From Lycocorax pyrrhopterus obiensis (lineage: Eukaryota > Chordata > Aves > Passeriformes > Paradisaeidae), in the NCBI GenBank assembly GCA_014706295.1, contig JACSVZ010000002.1:130581431-130645430 (forward strand): DNA of 64,000 bases, written 5' to 3'. Position 1 is the stretch's first letter. Each line of letters begins with the position of its first letter. The position numbers and the translations under genes were made by a program. Below, piece after piece: positions 40,319 through 52,300 of the stretch. Below the pieces are notes generated by a model. That model was not told the origin of the DNA. It made no database searches and was given only the letters and a program-made list of their open reading frames with translations.

Positions 40319-43300
40319 AATTATCACTTATTCCAAGTCAGTGGCACATTGTTCACCTCCTTCCTTACCACCGCTAAAATAAACATCCAAATTCAAAAGA
40401 GTAGCCTTTCTTTTACCTGCAGTTATTCTATATTTCCTCCACTTCCTCACCACATTAATATACAACAATAAACCCATCTAAATTTTAAAAAGATTATTTT
40501 ATTGTAAAATAAAATATATGTGGAAGACCGTAATGAAACTTGGCTTAATTCCTTGAATGGAGACAAATTTTATTGCCCAGATGATAACTTTATATGCAGA
40601 GAGGTTGACTCAAACTGGAAATACATTAAAAATTCAGCTGATATTTCTGGCTCTCCAAGGCAAACAATGATGGGGTTCTTTTGAGGGGAAAGAGTAGTGT
40701 GGGGAGGCAGTAAGGTTAAACTTCCACCCTTTATTACAACAGGAATAAGATTTTCTGCGTTTTGCGATGCAAGCTATAGAACGGGTACCAAGAGATGACT
40801 GACCTGATTAAACATTCATTTAAACAGCTACCTTTTATTGCAAGATTTAATTATAGATTTCTTTATATTATGTGTTTACATGGTCATTTTATTGTTTGAG
40901 CAACTTAAAACTGCCCACAAAATGAACTCCAACATTTTATGCATCTGCGTGGGTAATCTAAGTAGGAAACTATAGAAATCATCCAGGAAGCTAATTCTCC
41001 CTAGAACTGACTTGTAGATGTTCATGTCACTAACTAACAACAGAATTTCCTTTAATGAAAAGAGGAAGGTCAGATAAAGTTTGGGAAGAGAATTTTGTCC
41101 TCAGAGCAACTATTACAGTATTTTACAAATAAACACCGGACTTCAGAGGATGTATCATTTAATAGCATATTATTCCTCACTGAGTGAGCACGATCTGCTA
41201 ACACTGTAGAAAAAAGAGAGAAGAGAGGACAGTTAGTGTATCCCAAAGCACATTTACCAGATGGGCTGCATAGCCAATCTTCATTTTGAAACTTCCACAT
41301 TTCTGAATGCTTTTGGTCAACTGTATTTGCATGTAATATATACATAGTTATTTTGGAAATGGGTGAATAGCAGTGTAGCTCAAGCTTCCTTTTCTTTAAT
41401 AAAAATTAGCCAACACATAACACACGTCTTATTTCTGGCACACAAAGATTTTTCAACTCAGGGAAAAACAGTAATTTTCATGAGCAAATTTCCAAGCAGA
41501 TGAATACAGTTTAATGCAAGGTTGAAAGAAAGGTCTATCATTCTGAGAGTCAGACAGTACAACCCATTTTTTAAGGAACTTAAAACGCTACCCTAAAGAA
41601 CTAAGGAAAATAATTCCCAGTATTTATCTAACAGTCAATCATTCAGAGCCATGGTAAGGATTCTATTAGACAAGCACTGAATAATCTCTGTGTTGCATTG
41701 CAGAAGCTAGTATAAGCTACCCCGCTTTGCAAGGTTAAACACAGAATAAGGCAACCAGAACATTTGTAATCAAGTTCTTTCCTCCTTTTCCTCAGCCTGG
41801 CTGAAGAGAAAAGTACTTTAAGAACGTTGGCCTGAAGATCAGTCTCTGAATAGTAACACGGCTGATTAGCCCATTGAGTCAACTCACCACCTGCAAGGCC
41901 TACTGACAGAACACGGTCAGCAGCACATCCAGGATGGACTTGTCCATGGTCACCAAGATCAGATAAGCAAGTGAGCCAGCATAGAAGGAATTTCAATCTT
42001 TGTGTATGGACTGCCTGGCTATTAATTACTCCATGTGGGCTCAGCTGAGGATGATATACTGCAATAGACGCTACTTAAACAATATAAGAGGTACTAGGCC
42101 CTAGATAGCTGCTTTACAGCTGATAATCACGTGTACTTTAGTGCAGCAAAGACCTACAAATCAAAACTATTTTAACTGTGAAATTACTGAGAAACATGAC
42201 TGCTTAAAACTGCAAAACAACATCCTCATGAGCAAAATGCCTTTAGCCTTGATAACAAAAGATTTACCCTGGATCCCCATGGTAACATACAGAGCAAGCA
42301 AATCCAGTACGACATTTAAATACAACATCCAGAGACTTGGATACACTATTCACTTGAATTAGTGGAGCTTAAACACATGAAAATAGTACTTAGCAAAGAA
42401 AACATGGCAGAAGCTAATCATTAAGAGTACATGAAGCACTATATACGTAACTGATAAACTGGCATGTAAAGGAAGTAATTTTAGATACAAAATGCAGAAT
42501 CTCTGGACCCAACTGCACGCTACCTGTGCACCTCTCCAATCCTACACTTGTCACTTACAATACTGACCCAGATAGGACAGGTTTGTCTGATAAACCTACA
42601 ACATAGCCACTACCTGGTATGTTTCAGCCAACTGAATTTGGTCCCCAAAGAGTCAGGATTAGAATGATTCAGTTAATCATGATCAGTGGATGAGCAAGTG
42701 CATCCTTAATTATCATTAGAGAGACAAGGTTGGTTATGTGTAAATATTCTCCCTTACGTTAAGAGCAGCCAGTAAAGCTAAGAGTGTTGCTTCACACTGT
42801 AATTATCTAATTCTATTGACACTGAAAGTCAGTCTCATACCTTCTCTTCCTTCTCTTTCCGCACTGCTCATTCCTAATGTCTCTCTTGCATCAGATCAAG
42901 CCACTGTGCTGCCATAATAAGTCCAGAGTTAGCTCATGACAGGGTGGGGAGGATAGACTAGAGAGGAAGTTGCCCCATCATATCATCAAGCTTATCGAAG
43001 ATCACCCTGCTGCCACAGACAATCACGGCATCTGAGGCACAGAAAAGGCAGGAGGAACACATCAGTCAGGTTGGAGGACAACAGCAGAACTGCCCTACCT
43101 GGCAGCGACCCACAGTTTGACTGTACAAGATACATGTACCCCCCAAACCAGTTTCTAAGAAAAGTAGACAAAACTAGATCTAAGCTTTGTTGCCCAGGAG
43201 TGATGAATACCACACCCCAGATGAGCTAACAAGCATCATGAATTTGCTGAAGTGCTGCTGATCTGCCTGGCACACTAGAAGACTCCAGGCAGAATTCCAG

Positions 43301-43631
43301 GGGTCCATTTAACTTCAAATTAGTGGCTTAGGCCTCTTGGACAAAAACCTGCTCTTGTCAAGCTGAAAACTTCGCTATATGAATAGGCTCCGAACAGTCA
43401 CTAAAAACTACCCTAACTCTGAATTCTGTTTCCCTTGGTTTTGATCCATTACAGCAAAGCCCAGTGTTGTTCACTTTCTAGACAAACACAACTTTTGAAA
43501 AAGTACGAGAACCATGAAAACAGAAAAAGATGATCAATAAATTCATAGAGACAAGCAACAGGGCAAATACATATTCACGTCTCTTTCCCAAAAAGGAGGA
43601 GAAATCCACCTTTTCCTATGACTTAATTTAA

Positions 43632-43685
43632 TAATGATCATAGAACCATTTAGGTTGGAAGAGACCTTTAAGATCAAGTCCAAAT
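43632..43685 (-). mobile_element. CR1 LINE 3'-terminal fragment
   Basis: The block contains ATCATAGAACC followed by ATTTAGGTTGGAAGAGACCT, the reverse complement of the last ~50 bp of avian CR1. It is a very short 5'-truncated insertion on the minus strand in intron 4. Confidence 0.8.
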
Positions 43686-43953
43686 GATAATCCTAATAGC
43701 CACTGAATTAAAGGGTTCTTACTTCAACTTTCTCAATTTCTTTTCCTTAAATATAAAGAAGCAGGAAATAGACTTTTCCTTGGCCCAGCCATAGTCTTCA
43801 TTTGACAATTTAGGAAAGTTACAGAACACATAACTATATGTGTCTGACTGTATTCAGTAAATATTCTGACAAAATAAGGAACAACTCTCTCCTTGTTTGC
43901 AAGTGAAGATATTTATTTTCTTCTTGCAAAACCATTTCTTATTTCCATTTAAT

Positions 43954-43974
43954 GAATAAATAAATAAATAAAAT
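43954..43974. repeat. AATA tetranucleotide repeat
   Basis: About four tandem AATA/TAAA units in intron 4, a simple microsatellite. Confidence 0.8.
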
Positions 43975-46630
43975 GTAAGGTCATCAACAGAATGCTTGAG
44001 TACTTCAAGCAGCTTCATTCCAGTAATAAGAGTCACAAGCTTCCCATCACACACAGTCTGGGTGATCAGGCCACTGTTCCACAAAGAGCAAGAGAATTCA
44101 AACAAGTCCAAAGCCTCTGCCTAAATCTTCCAAAACTTGCAAGACAGAGGCACAGCAAGGCAGAAATGGAGAAGTTTGCTTTGCTTATGTTTTTGTTACA
44201 GGCACAACAACACTCCCTATTCTACACGAGAATGAAAATTCTATCTAGCCTGGTAGCCTGCTTGAATGTAAGTACATGCCAAGTAAACTGTGATAGTTGT
44301 CTGCTTCACCTTCCCAGAGATCTGAAGCACATGGACTTCCTGCTCCAGTCATTACACATTTGAGTGCAGTCACAGTCATTTTTTCCTGGTCTTATTTAGC
44401 TGCCTTTTGAAAATCAACCCTCAGCATCTACAAGAACTTCTATAACTACGCAGTGACCCTCATCATCATGTGCAAAGAAAAAGTTTTTGCTTTGCATCGC
44501 CTACCACAAGTGATCTCTTGTTTTGTAATAAACAGTGAGATACCCATATCTTAACTCTTCTTTACTCATGGTTTTCAAAACCTTTCACCATGTCTCTCTC
44601 TCCCAGTACCTCTTCTCATCACAGAAATATCCAAATGCATTTGGTATTCGCTTCTAGAGAAGTAGTCTTTACTTCTGATCATCCTTGTCACTTAACTTTC
44701 TTTAACTTTCACAGTTCTGCTGCGTCCCTGGTACCACTGTAGTCTCTGACGACCACTTTACTTATTCAGCTATTTCTAAAAGTTAAGCTGAAGTGCTCAT
44801 GAACCTGAATATAAAGACTTTGCCTTCTCCACCAAGCCAAATGTATCTCTTCACATTTACTTGTGCTTATTCTCTCAGTACCACAAAGCCTTTCAAGTCT
44901 TTCCCAGTTTCAACCATTAGGAATATAACCTCTCAGAGAGTATTTCTACCCTCTTTCTGAAACAGGATAGCATAGACCCATGTAGCAGGCCAAAAATGAC
45001 CACCTACATCCTCTTTTTTATAGTTAAAACAATTACCCACCTGTGAAAGAACTTCCCATTTACTCCAAATTACAGCTGTATTCACTTGAAGAGCCTCTGG
45101 TGTGGAAGTCTGTCCATAAACATTTCAGCTCATCCAACCAACTTCACACCAGCCAGCATTAATTGCATTCTCACCAACTCATTTACAGAACTCTACTAGC
45201 CATGCACTCCATGACTCGCCTTTACAAAAGCTTTATCACCGGTATCTATTTATTTAGTGATTATTCTGTTTCATAAAATAGAATTCATGCTATTTAATCA
45301 TATAGACTTTAACCACAAACAGCAGTAGAAAAGGTAGTTTGTCTGATCATCAGTATGCATTTGCTCCAAGACTCCAATATCTCTTCCCCTCAAATCTTTA
45401 ATATATCTACTATGTCAATATCCTACAATAGATGTAAGAAAAACTAGATAACCTGATTTTACAGAAGTACACACACATTCACATGCACGCCTTTTTTAAA
45501 ATAAAAATCAAGCATTTTCCATCAATGCACAAACAAGTTTGTTCCTTTTTTTTCTAAATTCTGTTTTAAATGGGTTATGGTTTGTTTTAGTTTTTTAAAT
45601 TCTGGACTAGCTTGTGCCATTTCTTATTGGAGCTACTGATCCTTGGATAATACACAACTGCAAGAACACCAATTTTGGAGATTGCAGAACTCCAGCAATC
45701 TCACATTGGTTTTGGCTTCTCCCTAGCCATCAGTTCAACATTACAGCAGCACTGATACAAGCCACCTTTTCCAAAGGGGCGGCCTTTAGTCTTGACACCA
45801 CCACCACTTCCTAATAAACCTGATTTCATTTTCCTTTATGTCTTGTTTTCTAGGACTTTTCTCTCCTTTACTTCCCCCCTCTGCTCCCAAGCAAGGTGCA
45901 AGGAACATTTCAGGGAATGTTTACAAAATATGAAGCCCAGCAAGTAGTGTCACCTCAGAGTACTTGTCGGTAAAAAGAATACCTCATGTTACAGCCCATT
46001 ATTGGAAACAGTGGATTCAAAGGAATTCAAGGTTGTTTGACACCTACAACAAAACACTCTTCAGAGAAGCTGTTTCTTAATTAGAACTAACAAAAACTGC
46101 TTCTTACAGGCTTCCACTATATTACTGCTGTTTTAAGTCCATTAAGACACTTCCATACCACTCTCATTTTGGTTCCCTCGCACATTCCTTAATTGGCATC
46201 TCTTCCCCTTCTCATTCCTTAAATAATGCCAGTTACTTCTTATGCTCCCCAATTACTGAGTGAGAGCAAGACAGTTTTTTGCCTGTTTCCAAACTATGCA
46301 GCTACTAAGTGGCTGCTGACAGACTGTAAGGTGGAAGGGCGTAGGGGAAAGAAGCCACAGTTTTGCCTTCTACAGAGCAGTAATTTTCAAGAAATTCCCA
46401 AGATCTTTGTATTTCAAAATGCATTTGCTTCTGCTAGTGATCATTCCACAGAGGAATGCACAAAGACAGCAACTGCATGAGCTTGTTTCCTGGGAACCAA
46501 GGCACAGACAGGCCCCTTGGCATCAGCCAAGATCTTGTGTTGTAACTTCAGCTTTTATTCAGGTTTCTAATCTTAATTCACAAGTTGATTTTAAGAAGTG
46601 CTATACATACTTTAAAAAAAAACAACTCAC

Positions 46631-46745
46631 CGTTTTATTACGCAGTCTAATTATGTCTGAAACAGAGCCAGCTCCACAATATTCCATAACAATCCATAGA
46701 TCTGTGTTCTTAAAGTAGCTGCCATAGTACTTGACAACATAAGGA
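46631..46745 (-). CDS. STK3: STK3 coding exon 4 (hinge)
   Basis: This exon of 115 nt encodes residues 79-116, PYVVKYYGSYFKNTDLWIV onward through MEYCGAGSVSD to RLRNKT. The first base completes a split Ser codon from exon 3. The exon carries the gatekeeper Met98 and the hinge EYCG between the two kinase lobes. The acceptor is CGTCTAG|T at 46746/46745 and the donor is AAAACG|GTGAGT at 46631/46630. I decoded it directly from the minus strand; it lies inside a longer stretch that is otherwise non-coding. YYGSYFKNTDLWIVMEYCG is highly characteristic of MST1/2. Confidence 0.96.
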
Positions 46746-48685
46746 CTAGACGGAAAAAAAATGTTGGGTAAATAGATGAATTCTTAGTAGAAGAAAAAAA
46801 AAATCACCAGCACACCTGTTGTTAAAAACTATGGTTTGACACAGCCAAAGAGCAAGCGCAACCAAATACATTTTAAATCTGTAATTAGCTTAACCAATGC
46901 CTTGTTAGAATAAATTCTGGTTACTTAATAAAATTATAAAGGCACTACTATGTATATAAGTTTTCAGCAATCTTCAAATACAGACAGTTTTCCCAAACAT
47001 TAGTCATTTGATAGAAAGCTTTGTTTTTCCCTCCTCTAAGGCCTCTCTTGAATGTTTCTCTTCTTAAAAAGACTGCCTTGTTTTCTTCTCTCCTGAGCAA
47101 AATAACATGCAAACTCGCCCACGTTTTCCCAGTTTTGCAAGCATGAATTTATTTCAAACACAGAGCTAGACTTTCATATTAAAGAGAATTTAGTGTTGGT
47201 TTGAAGCCTTCTGGATTTGCAAATGCATTTTCATACTGAAGTGCCCCATGTGAAGTGATAGTGTTGTCACAAACAGAACGTACTGCCTTGCTACTCATCA
47301 GTTTGTCACTTGACATAATGCTTCCTTGGAGTCACTTGCAAAAGAAAGGCAGAAGCAGCTGTAGTAAACATAAAAAGGATCATCCTTCAGAAGTTATTAG
47401 ATGGTGCATTTATGGAAATAAACGACTGAAGGTTTGGGGTGGGGTTTTTTGCAGGAACTTAAACAAGGAAGGCTACAGTTTGATTGTCATCTATCTCCCA
47501 CAAAGTGAGATACTGAGATTTCAGACAGGGGTTTCTCATCAGAACACGTACATTGTGGGGCGGAATAAACACCATTTTGTTTTGGAGCAAGGAACTGTAT
47601 TTTAGGATCAGCGTTTCTGGCAGCAACATTCTTTATATAGACAACTGATAGAAGAAGAGAGGAGCTATGGCTGCCTCCTGCAACATTATACTATCTTTAC
47701 GAAAAGACAGGTCAACACTATCAAAAACCTGTTTCATTTAAAAGCAACTGTTAGCACTAAATGCATTTGCCTCTTCAGAAAGAAAGGTAGGTCAGTCTCC
47801 TCCTAACTAGTCCAAATGTCTACCACTTACAAGCACAACATATTGATCTTGCTCCTTATAAACTCGTGAAGTGAGGAAGGCTGTATTCATTCTAAACAAA
47901 ACCCACTGATTTTCGTGACCATCTCTTACCACACTTATACTACGCTAGTATTCCCAGCAACAATTTGGTGTTATTATCAATCAGGACAAGATGATCTTTT
48001 CAAAACATCAAGTGCTGTGCAATCTCAAAACACTGTTCATATTTGCCTAAAGACTGACACTAATAAATCTGATTTTGAAGTTGCAGCCCAAAACTCGACA
48101 GACAGAAAACACTAAGTAATTTCTGCATCCTTGCATCAAGGCTTCCATTTCTACAAGACCTGCAATCATAAGATACAGCATTTGTGAACAAATGTAAGGT
48201 AACAGTCCACCAGCATTACTACACGATTGTTCACTTTTTAAAAGGTATGTTCCTGCATGAAAAAGGCAGCCAAGAGAATACTGTTCTGGCAGTTAACTGC
48301 TAGCTATTAATTTTCTGCTAGAAACATCTTTATCAATCCTCTGAAACAGGTAACTCAGAATTACACAAAGCCTAAGACATTTAAAGGAAACAGTAACCTT
48401 TGGCCTTAACAGTGCAAGTAAAGTGAAGCAAGCATAGAGAACACTAAGCAGAGGCCAGTATTTATTCTTTCAACAGTTTCTGTTATGTACACTATTTGTA
48501 CTTCCTTCAACCCAAACTAAGGAGAGGAGGAGGTTTACAAAGTGGTTCTTTTAACTAAAAAGCCTATGTTGGACAATTTACTTTTCCATAAAAATGTTTG
48601 CGACTGCTTATATTTCAGCTATTTTCATAAGTACAAATAATTTTCACATAGACTCTTAAAATGGGAACAGGCATGTCATACCTAC
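46746..48685 (-). other. STK3: STK3 intron 3
   Basis: This intron of 1940 bp has a GTAGGT donor and a TCTAG acceptor. It contains no repeat or gene that I can recognise; the plus-strand open frame at 47255-47605 has no recognisable family and is antisense to the gene. Confidence 0.93.
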
Positions 48686-48814
48686 CTGTCACATTGCTGC
48701 ATTATAGAGATTTCTTTAATTATTTCTTGAAGATCTGACTCCACAGGGACCTGTTTAATTGCTACAACTTGTCCAGATTCTTTGTGTATTGCTTTAAACA
48801 CGCTACCATAAGAC
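48686..48814 (-). CDS. STK3: STK3 coding exon 3 (ATP-binding lysine)
   Basis: This exon of 129 nt encodes residues 36-77, from SYGSVFKAIHKESG through VAIKQVPVESDLQE to SIMQQCD. It completes the glycine-rich loop (GEGSYGSV), carries the VAIK lysine (Lys55) that contacts ATP phosphates, and contains the alphaC-helix glutamate within LQEIIKEI, which should form the salt bridge to that lysine. The acceptor is TTTTAG|G at 48815/48814 and the donor is GACAG|GTAGGT at 48686/48685. Phe in SVFKAI and Ser in HKESG are STK3-type residues. It lies only 432 bp from exon 2. Confidence 0.96.
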
Positions 48815-49246
48815 CTAAAAATAAGAGGCAATTTTTTTAAAAAACAAGACAAACTGCTCCTGATTTCCATTATGCACAAAAAAAATCACAGAAGCCATAT
48901 GCTCATGCAGAAGTTCAAGGGTTTTTCAGGCTGCAAAAAGATCAGTCCTACCAGGACCTCAGGAAAGACTGAAGAACGCATCTTTGTCAAGATTTAGAGT
49001 TTCTAATTCCATTATAGGTGCAAGTACGTTTGCTGTGTTAACAAACAACAGACATCAAAAATCTATAAATTTTTAGGGAAAGTGTGGAAATCTACTGATG
49101 CATGCATTTGCTTTAATAGTAACATTTGTCTATAGAGGCATTCCTTAGGACATTTACAGTCACTCTCTCTGTAACTTAATATTCCAACATATGCTTTACA
49201 TATTGTTTCCCTCTGATCCTGTGCCCCTGTAAATAGCTGTACTTAC
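48815..49246 (-). other. STK3: STK3 intron 2
   Basis: This intron of 432 bp has a GTAAGT donor and a TTTTTAG acceptor. Nothing else is recognisable in it. Confidence 0.95.
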
Positions 49247-49327
49247 CCTTCACCAAGCTTCTCCAGAACATCAAAGACCTCTTCAGGCTGCTTAGTTAAA
49301 CTATCTTCACTTAGCTTTTTCAGTTTG
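49247..49327 (-). CDS. STK3: STK3 coding exon 2
   Basis: This exon of 81 nt encodes KLKKLSEDSLTKQPEEVFDV followed by LEKLGE, with a split Gly codon at the end (residues 9-35). The acceptor is TTTTAG|C at 49328/49327 and the donor is GAAGG|GTAAGT at 49247/49246. It supplies the segment leading into the kinase domain and the first strand up to the first two glycines of the ATP-binding loop. Phase joins exon 1 (AG+C gives Ser) and exon 3 (GG+G gives Gly) exactly. LSEDSLTKQPEEVFDVLEKL is diagnostic of the MST1/2 kinases; S rather than D after KKL favours STK3. Confidence 0.95.
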
Positions 49328-52300
49328 CTAAAAGAAAGACACAAGTTATTTATTTGTTTGGGGGAGAAAGAACTCAAGCAAATTTTCACACAAGCAAGCA
49401 GACAGAATAAATTATTAAAAAGAAAAATATATTCCAATGAAAATACTTTATGTGTAGCAACAAAATTTTAATCACCTATCATATAAGATGAATAAAGTTA
49501 TGACAATTTTTGTCTCTATCAGTTTCCCACAAATGTTTGCTAAATTCAAAGCAGCATGGGACCAATTCACTCTTCAAACCACTTCCTTTGCTAAAGCAGA
49601 AACAGACAAAGAATACAGGAAAGTTTACCTTCCCACAAAAAACAGTCAGCATGCAAACACATGCCCCTTACTGCCTATAGAATGCCACATTGTTCTCTAA
49701 TTATAAACCAATCCTTCACCCACATGAAGTACTCAGTTTCTAAATTGTACCACTCATCAGCTGGTGAATAACATCATTAAAAGCAGAATTCTGAAGTCAA
49801 GATGATTCTGGAAGCATATAGCAGAACTTCCCAGGTAGCAGCAGAACAGTGAAATTCCAAGAGCTGAGTACTGTAAGAGCTGTTGGGGCAGCTTCTCTTG
49901 CATCTTTGTGAATGTACATAGGGACAGGATGCAACAACATCTCTAATTACATAACACCACCATATTTTGCCCTTAGTTCTCTCTCACACAGTCTCAAATC
50001 ACTTAGTAACACCCTGTGATTTCTTCCAGCACTTTCAACCTCCTTTTACTACCATTTGTTGTCCTTTACAAGCAGTCCTAGCCTTTCCCTGGTCTCTAGC
50101 ATTCCCAGCTATCCAGCCCCCCCCAGACTCCTGGCAAATCTCAAAATACAACTTGGCTGCAAGCTTGCAGTAGAGCCAACACTGAACATAGCACAGGAAA
50201 ATATAACCACACACACACTGCAGCAAGGCTGGGTGGCTGCAACATGTAAATCCTTCACCGTAAAGTTATAGGGAATTTTGCTGCAAGATTGAAGTAACAA
50301 GTTGACTCTACAAGACAGCCAAGGGTACTATAAAAGTAGAAGATGAGCTGAAGAATAGTTGGTGCTGTAGTGTTAAATATAGACAATGCATTCCATATGC
50401 AGGAGGAGGAAAAGGAAAAAAAAAGGAAACTTTGAAGAACAGCAGATCATTGAGAACTTATGGAAACTATTTTATCCCATAACACTTTCTAGAAACAAAT
50501 ACAAAATAGAGGAAGGAAGGAGGGCATGGACAGAAAAGAATGACAAATCTTAACAGTGGAAGAACAGTGATCCAAAAAAAACACCTACCCTTCATATAAC
50601 AAGATGCAATTCTGTGATATATAAAAATAATAAAAATTAAAGTGAATGACCAATGAGGGAACTCCTGAGTCAAAACAGACTTGTAATTGCCAACCATCTA
50701 AGTAAAAGCAAAAAATTTAAAGTAATTGTACAAGCACACAGGTCATATGGACTGGTGCTAAACAAGGGAAGCAAGGCAAAGCACAAGGGTGCACACATTT
50801 ATGCATCAAAGAACTATTGCACAGATGTAGCAATTATATGAATACAAAAAGCATCCACAAACAGTAAGGAAAGGTGCATTAACTACAATAAAGACCATGC
50901 TGTTTGCTACAGCAAATAGTCAAGAAGCTGTAAGTCTGTGTGTTTAGGGAAAATAAAGATCTTCACAGCAAAGGAAAGGCACAACTCATGAACATGAAGA
51001 AAAACAGCAAAAAATTCAAATGAGAACAGGTAAATAACGTCTGCAAAACCGGCCTACAAGATCAAAACTCTTCTTTTTCACTCTCTCTGCTGGTTAGACA
51101 CTAGAAAGCAGAAAGATAGAGCTTGTACCTTGCAGAAAAGCACGTATTTTATTACAGAACAAGCATGTGTTGAGAAAAATCAAAGAGGAAAAATATTTTG
51201 CAGGTAGGTATTAAAGTAATAAATCATTCATTTTGCTTCTTTGTTTCAAATTTTTTTCCTCTCTGAACAGGTTATATGCAGCCTTAAAGGCAGCATTCAA
51301 GAATAAGTTGCTGCAATCATCCCCTTCTTGCCACCAAAAACACGTACGCACAGTATGTTTATAATATAAGCAGAGCCCTGAAAAATAAAAAGCATAACCT
51401 TTAGATGAGTCTCTCGGTCAAAGAGCTGCATAACAAAAGATGTACTAAACAGAAAGGCAGAGGGACTGAACTTTTTAGTAACAGCAAGAAAAGAGAAAGC
51501 ATGCAGTACCCCTGCCTGGAGATGCCCACAAAGAGAACACTTCCACCTGCTCATCAAAATAGTAACGCCAGCTAAAATGAGAAAGAAGAAGAAGAAGAAA
51601 AAAAACCATACCAAAAGGGTTCCAACAGCACCATTAACGCCAAGGCATTGTGAGTGGTTGAGAAGAGTTAGTGAAATAATCACAAACAGCGATAAACTGA
51701 TCAAAACCAATGTCATTGTCGAATAACAGATTATCTGGAGTACTTGAGAGGCAAAGGAGATCAAATAAATAAGCATGCTGTAGTTTTAAAATTATTTTCA
51801 TATTATCCAATTCTGACAAACATGCTATGAGACCAAATCACACTTAACACTAAGGCAGCTTAAGACAAAACCTATTTACAGTAAGAAAGATATGTCAACC
51901 TCAGGAATGTCAACACCAAACACCCTGCTCAAAGCACCTCCCACTCCTTCACAAACACTGAAACAGTACACATGCTACGTCCGGTGTTCAAATGATAGTA
52001 TCAACACCACAATTCTTTGAATCATAGAAAAATCCTGATGAGTCAGATATTTTAATGATTTCTGTTTCTAGATGTTTAAATAGAATATTCAGCTCATGAA
52101 CTACAGAACATCACGCGTTATACCCTGAAGGGCTGCAATAAAGAAAGCATTTATGAAAACTCTATGAGAAACAAGGAAGAAGGTGGTGACCGGTATAATT
52201 GGCTGCAAAGCACCAAGTAGAATACAAGAGACTAGAAATATTATCTTGTTGGTTAAAAGCAAGCAACAATCTTGGGACAGAGAAACACAGCTAAGACATC

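Larger units (their letters stand above)
30029..46630 (-). other. STK3: STK3 intron 4
   Basis: This intron of 16.6 kb has a GTGAGT donor and a GCAG acceptor preceded by a T-rich tract. It holds most of the CR1 in the window: copies at 33215-33826, 34021-35439 and 38570-40318 on the plus strand (antisense to STK3) and a short 3' piece at 43632-43685 on the minus strand. An AATA microsatellite is at 43954-43974. Stretches 30030-32140, 35440-38560 and 40320-46620 show only short, unrelated open frames and nothing I can name. Confidence 0.93.

Noticed and set aside
51297..51776. 159-codon minus-strand frame with hydrophobic, poly-Phe sequence
   Set aside because: The poly-Phe comes from a GAA microsatellite, the frame is intronic, and a stretch of this length is expected at close to chance frequency in AT-rich DNA. 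I recognise no membrane-protein family in it.
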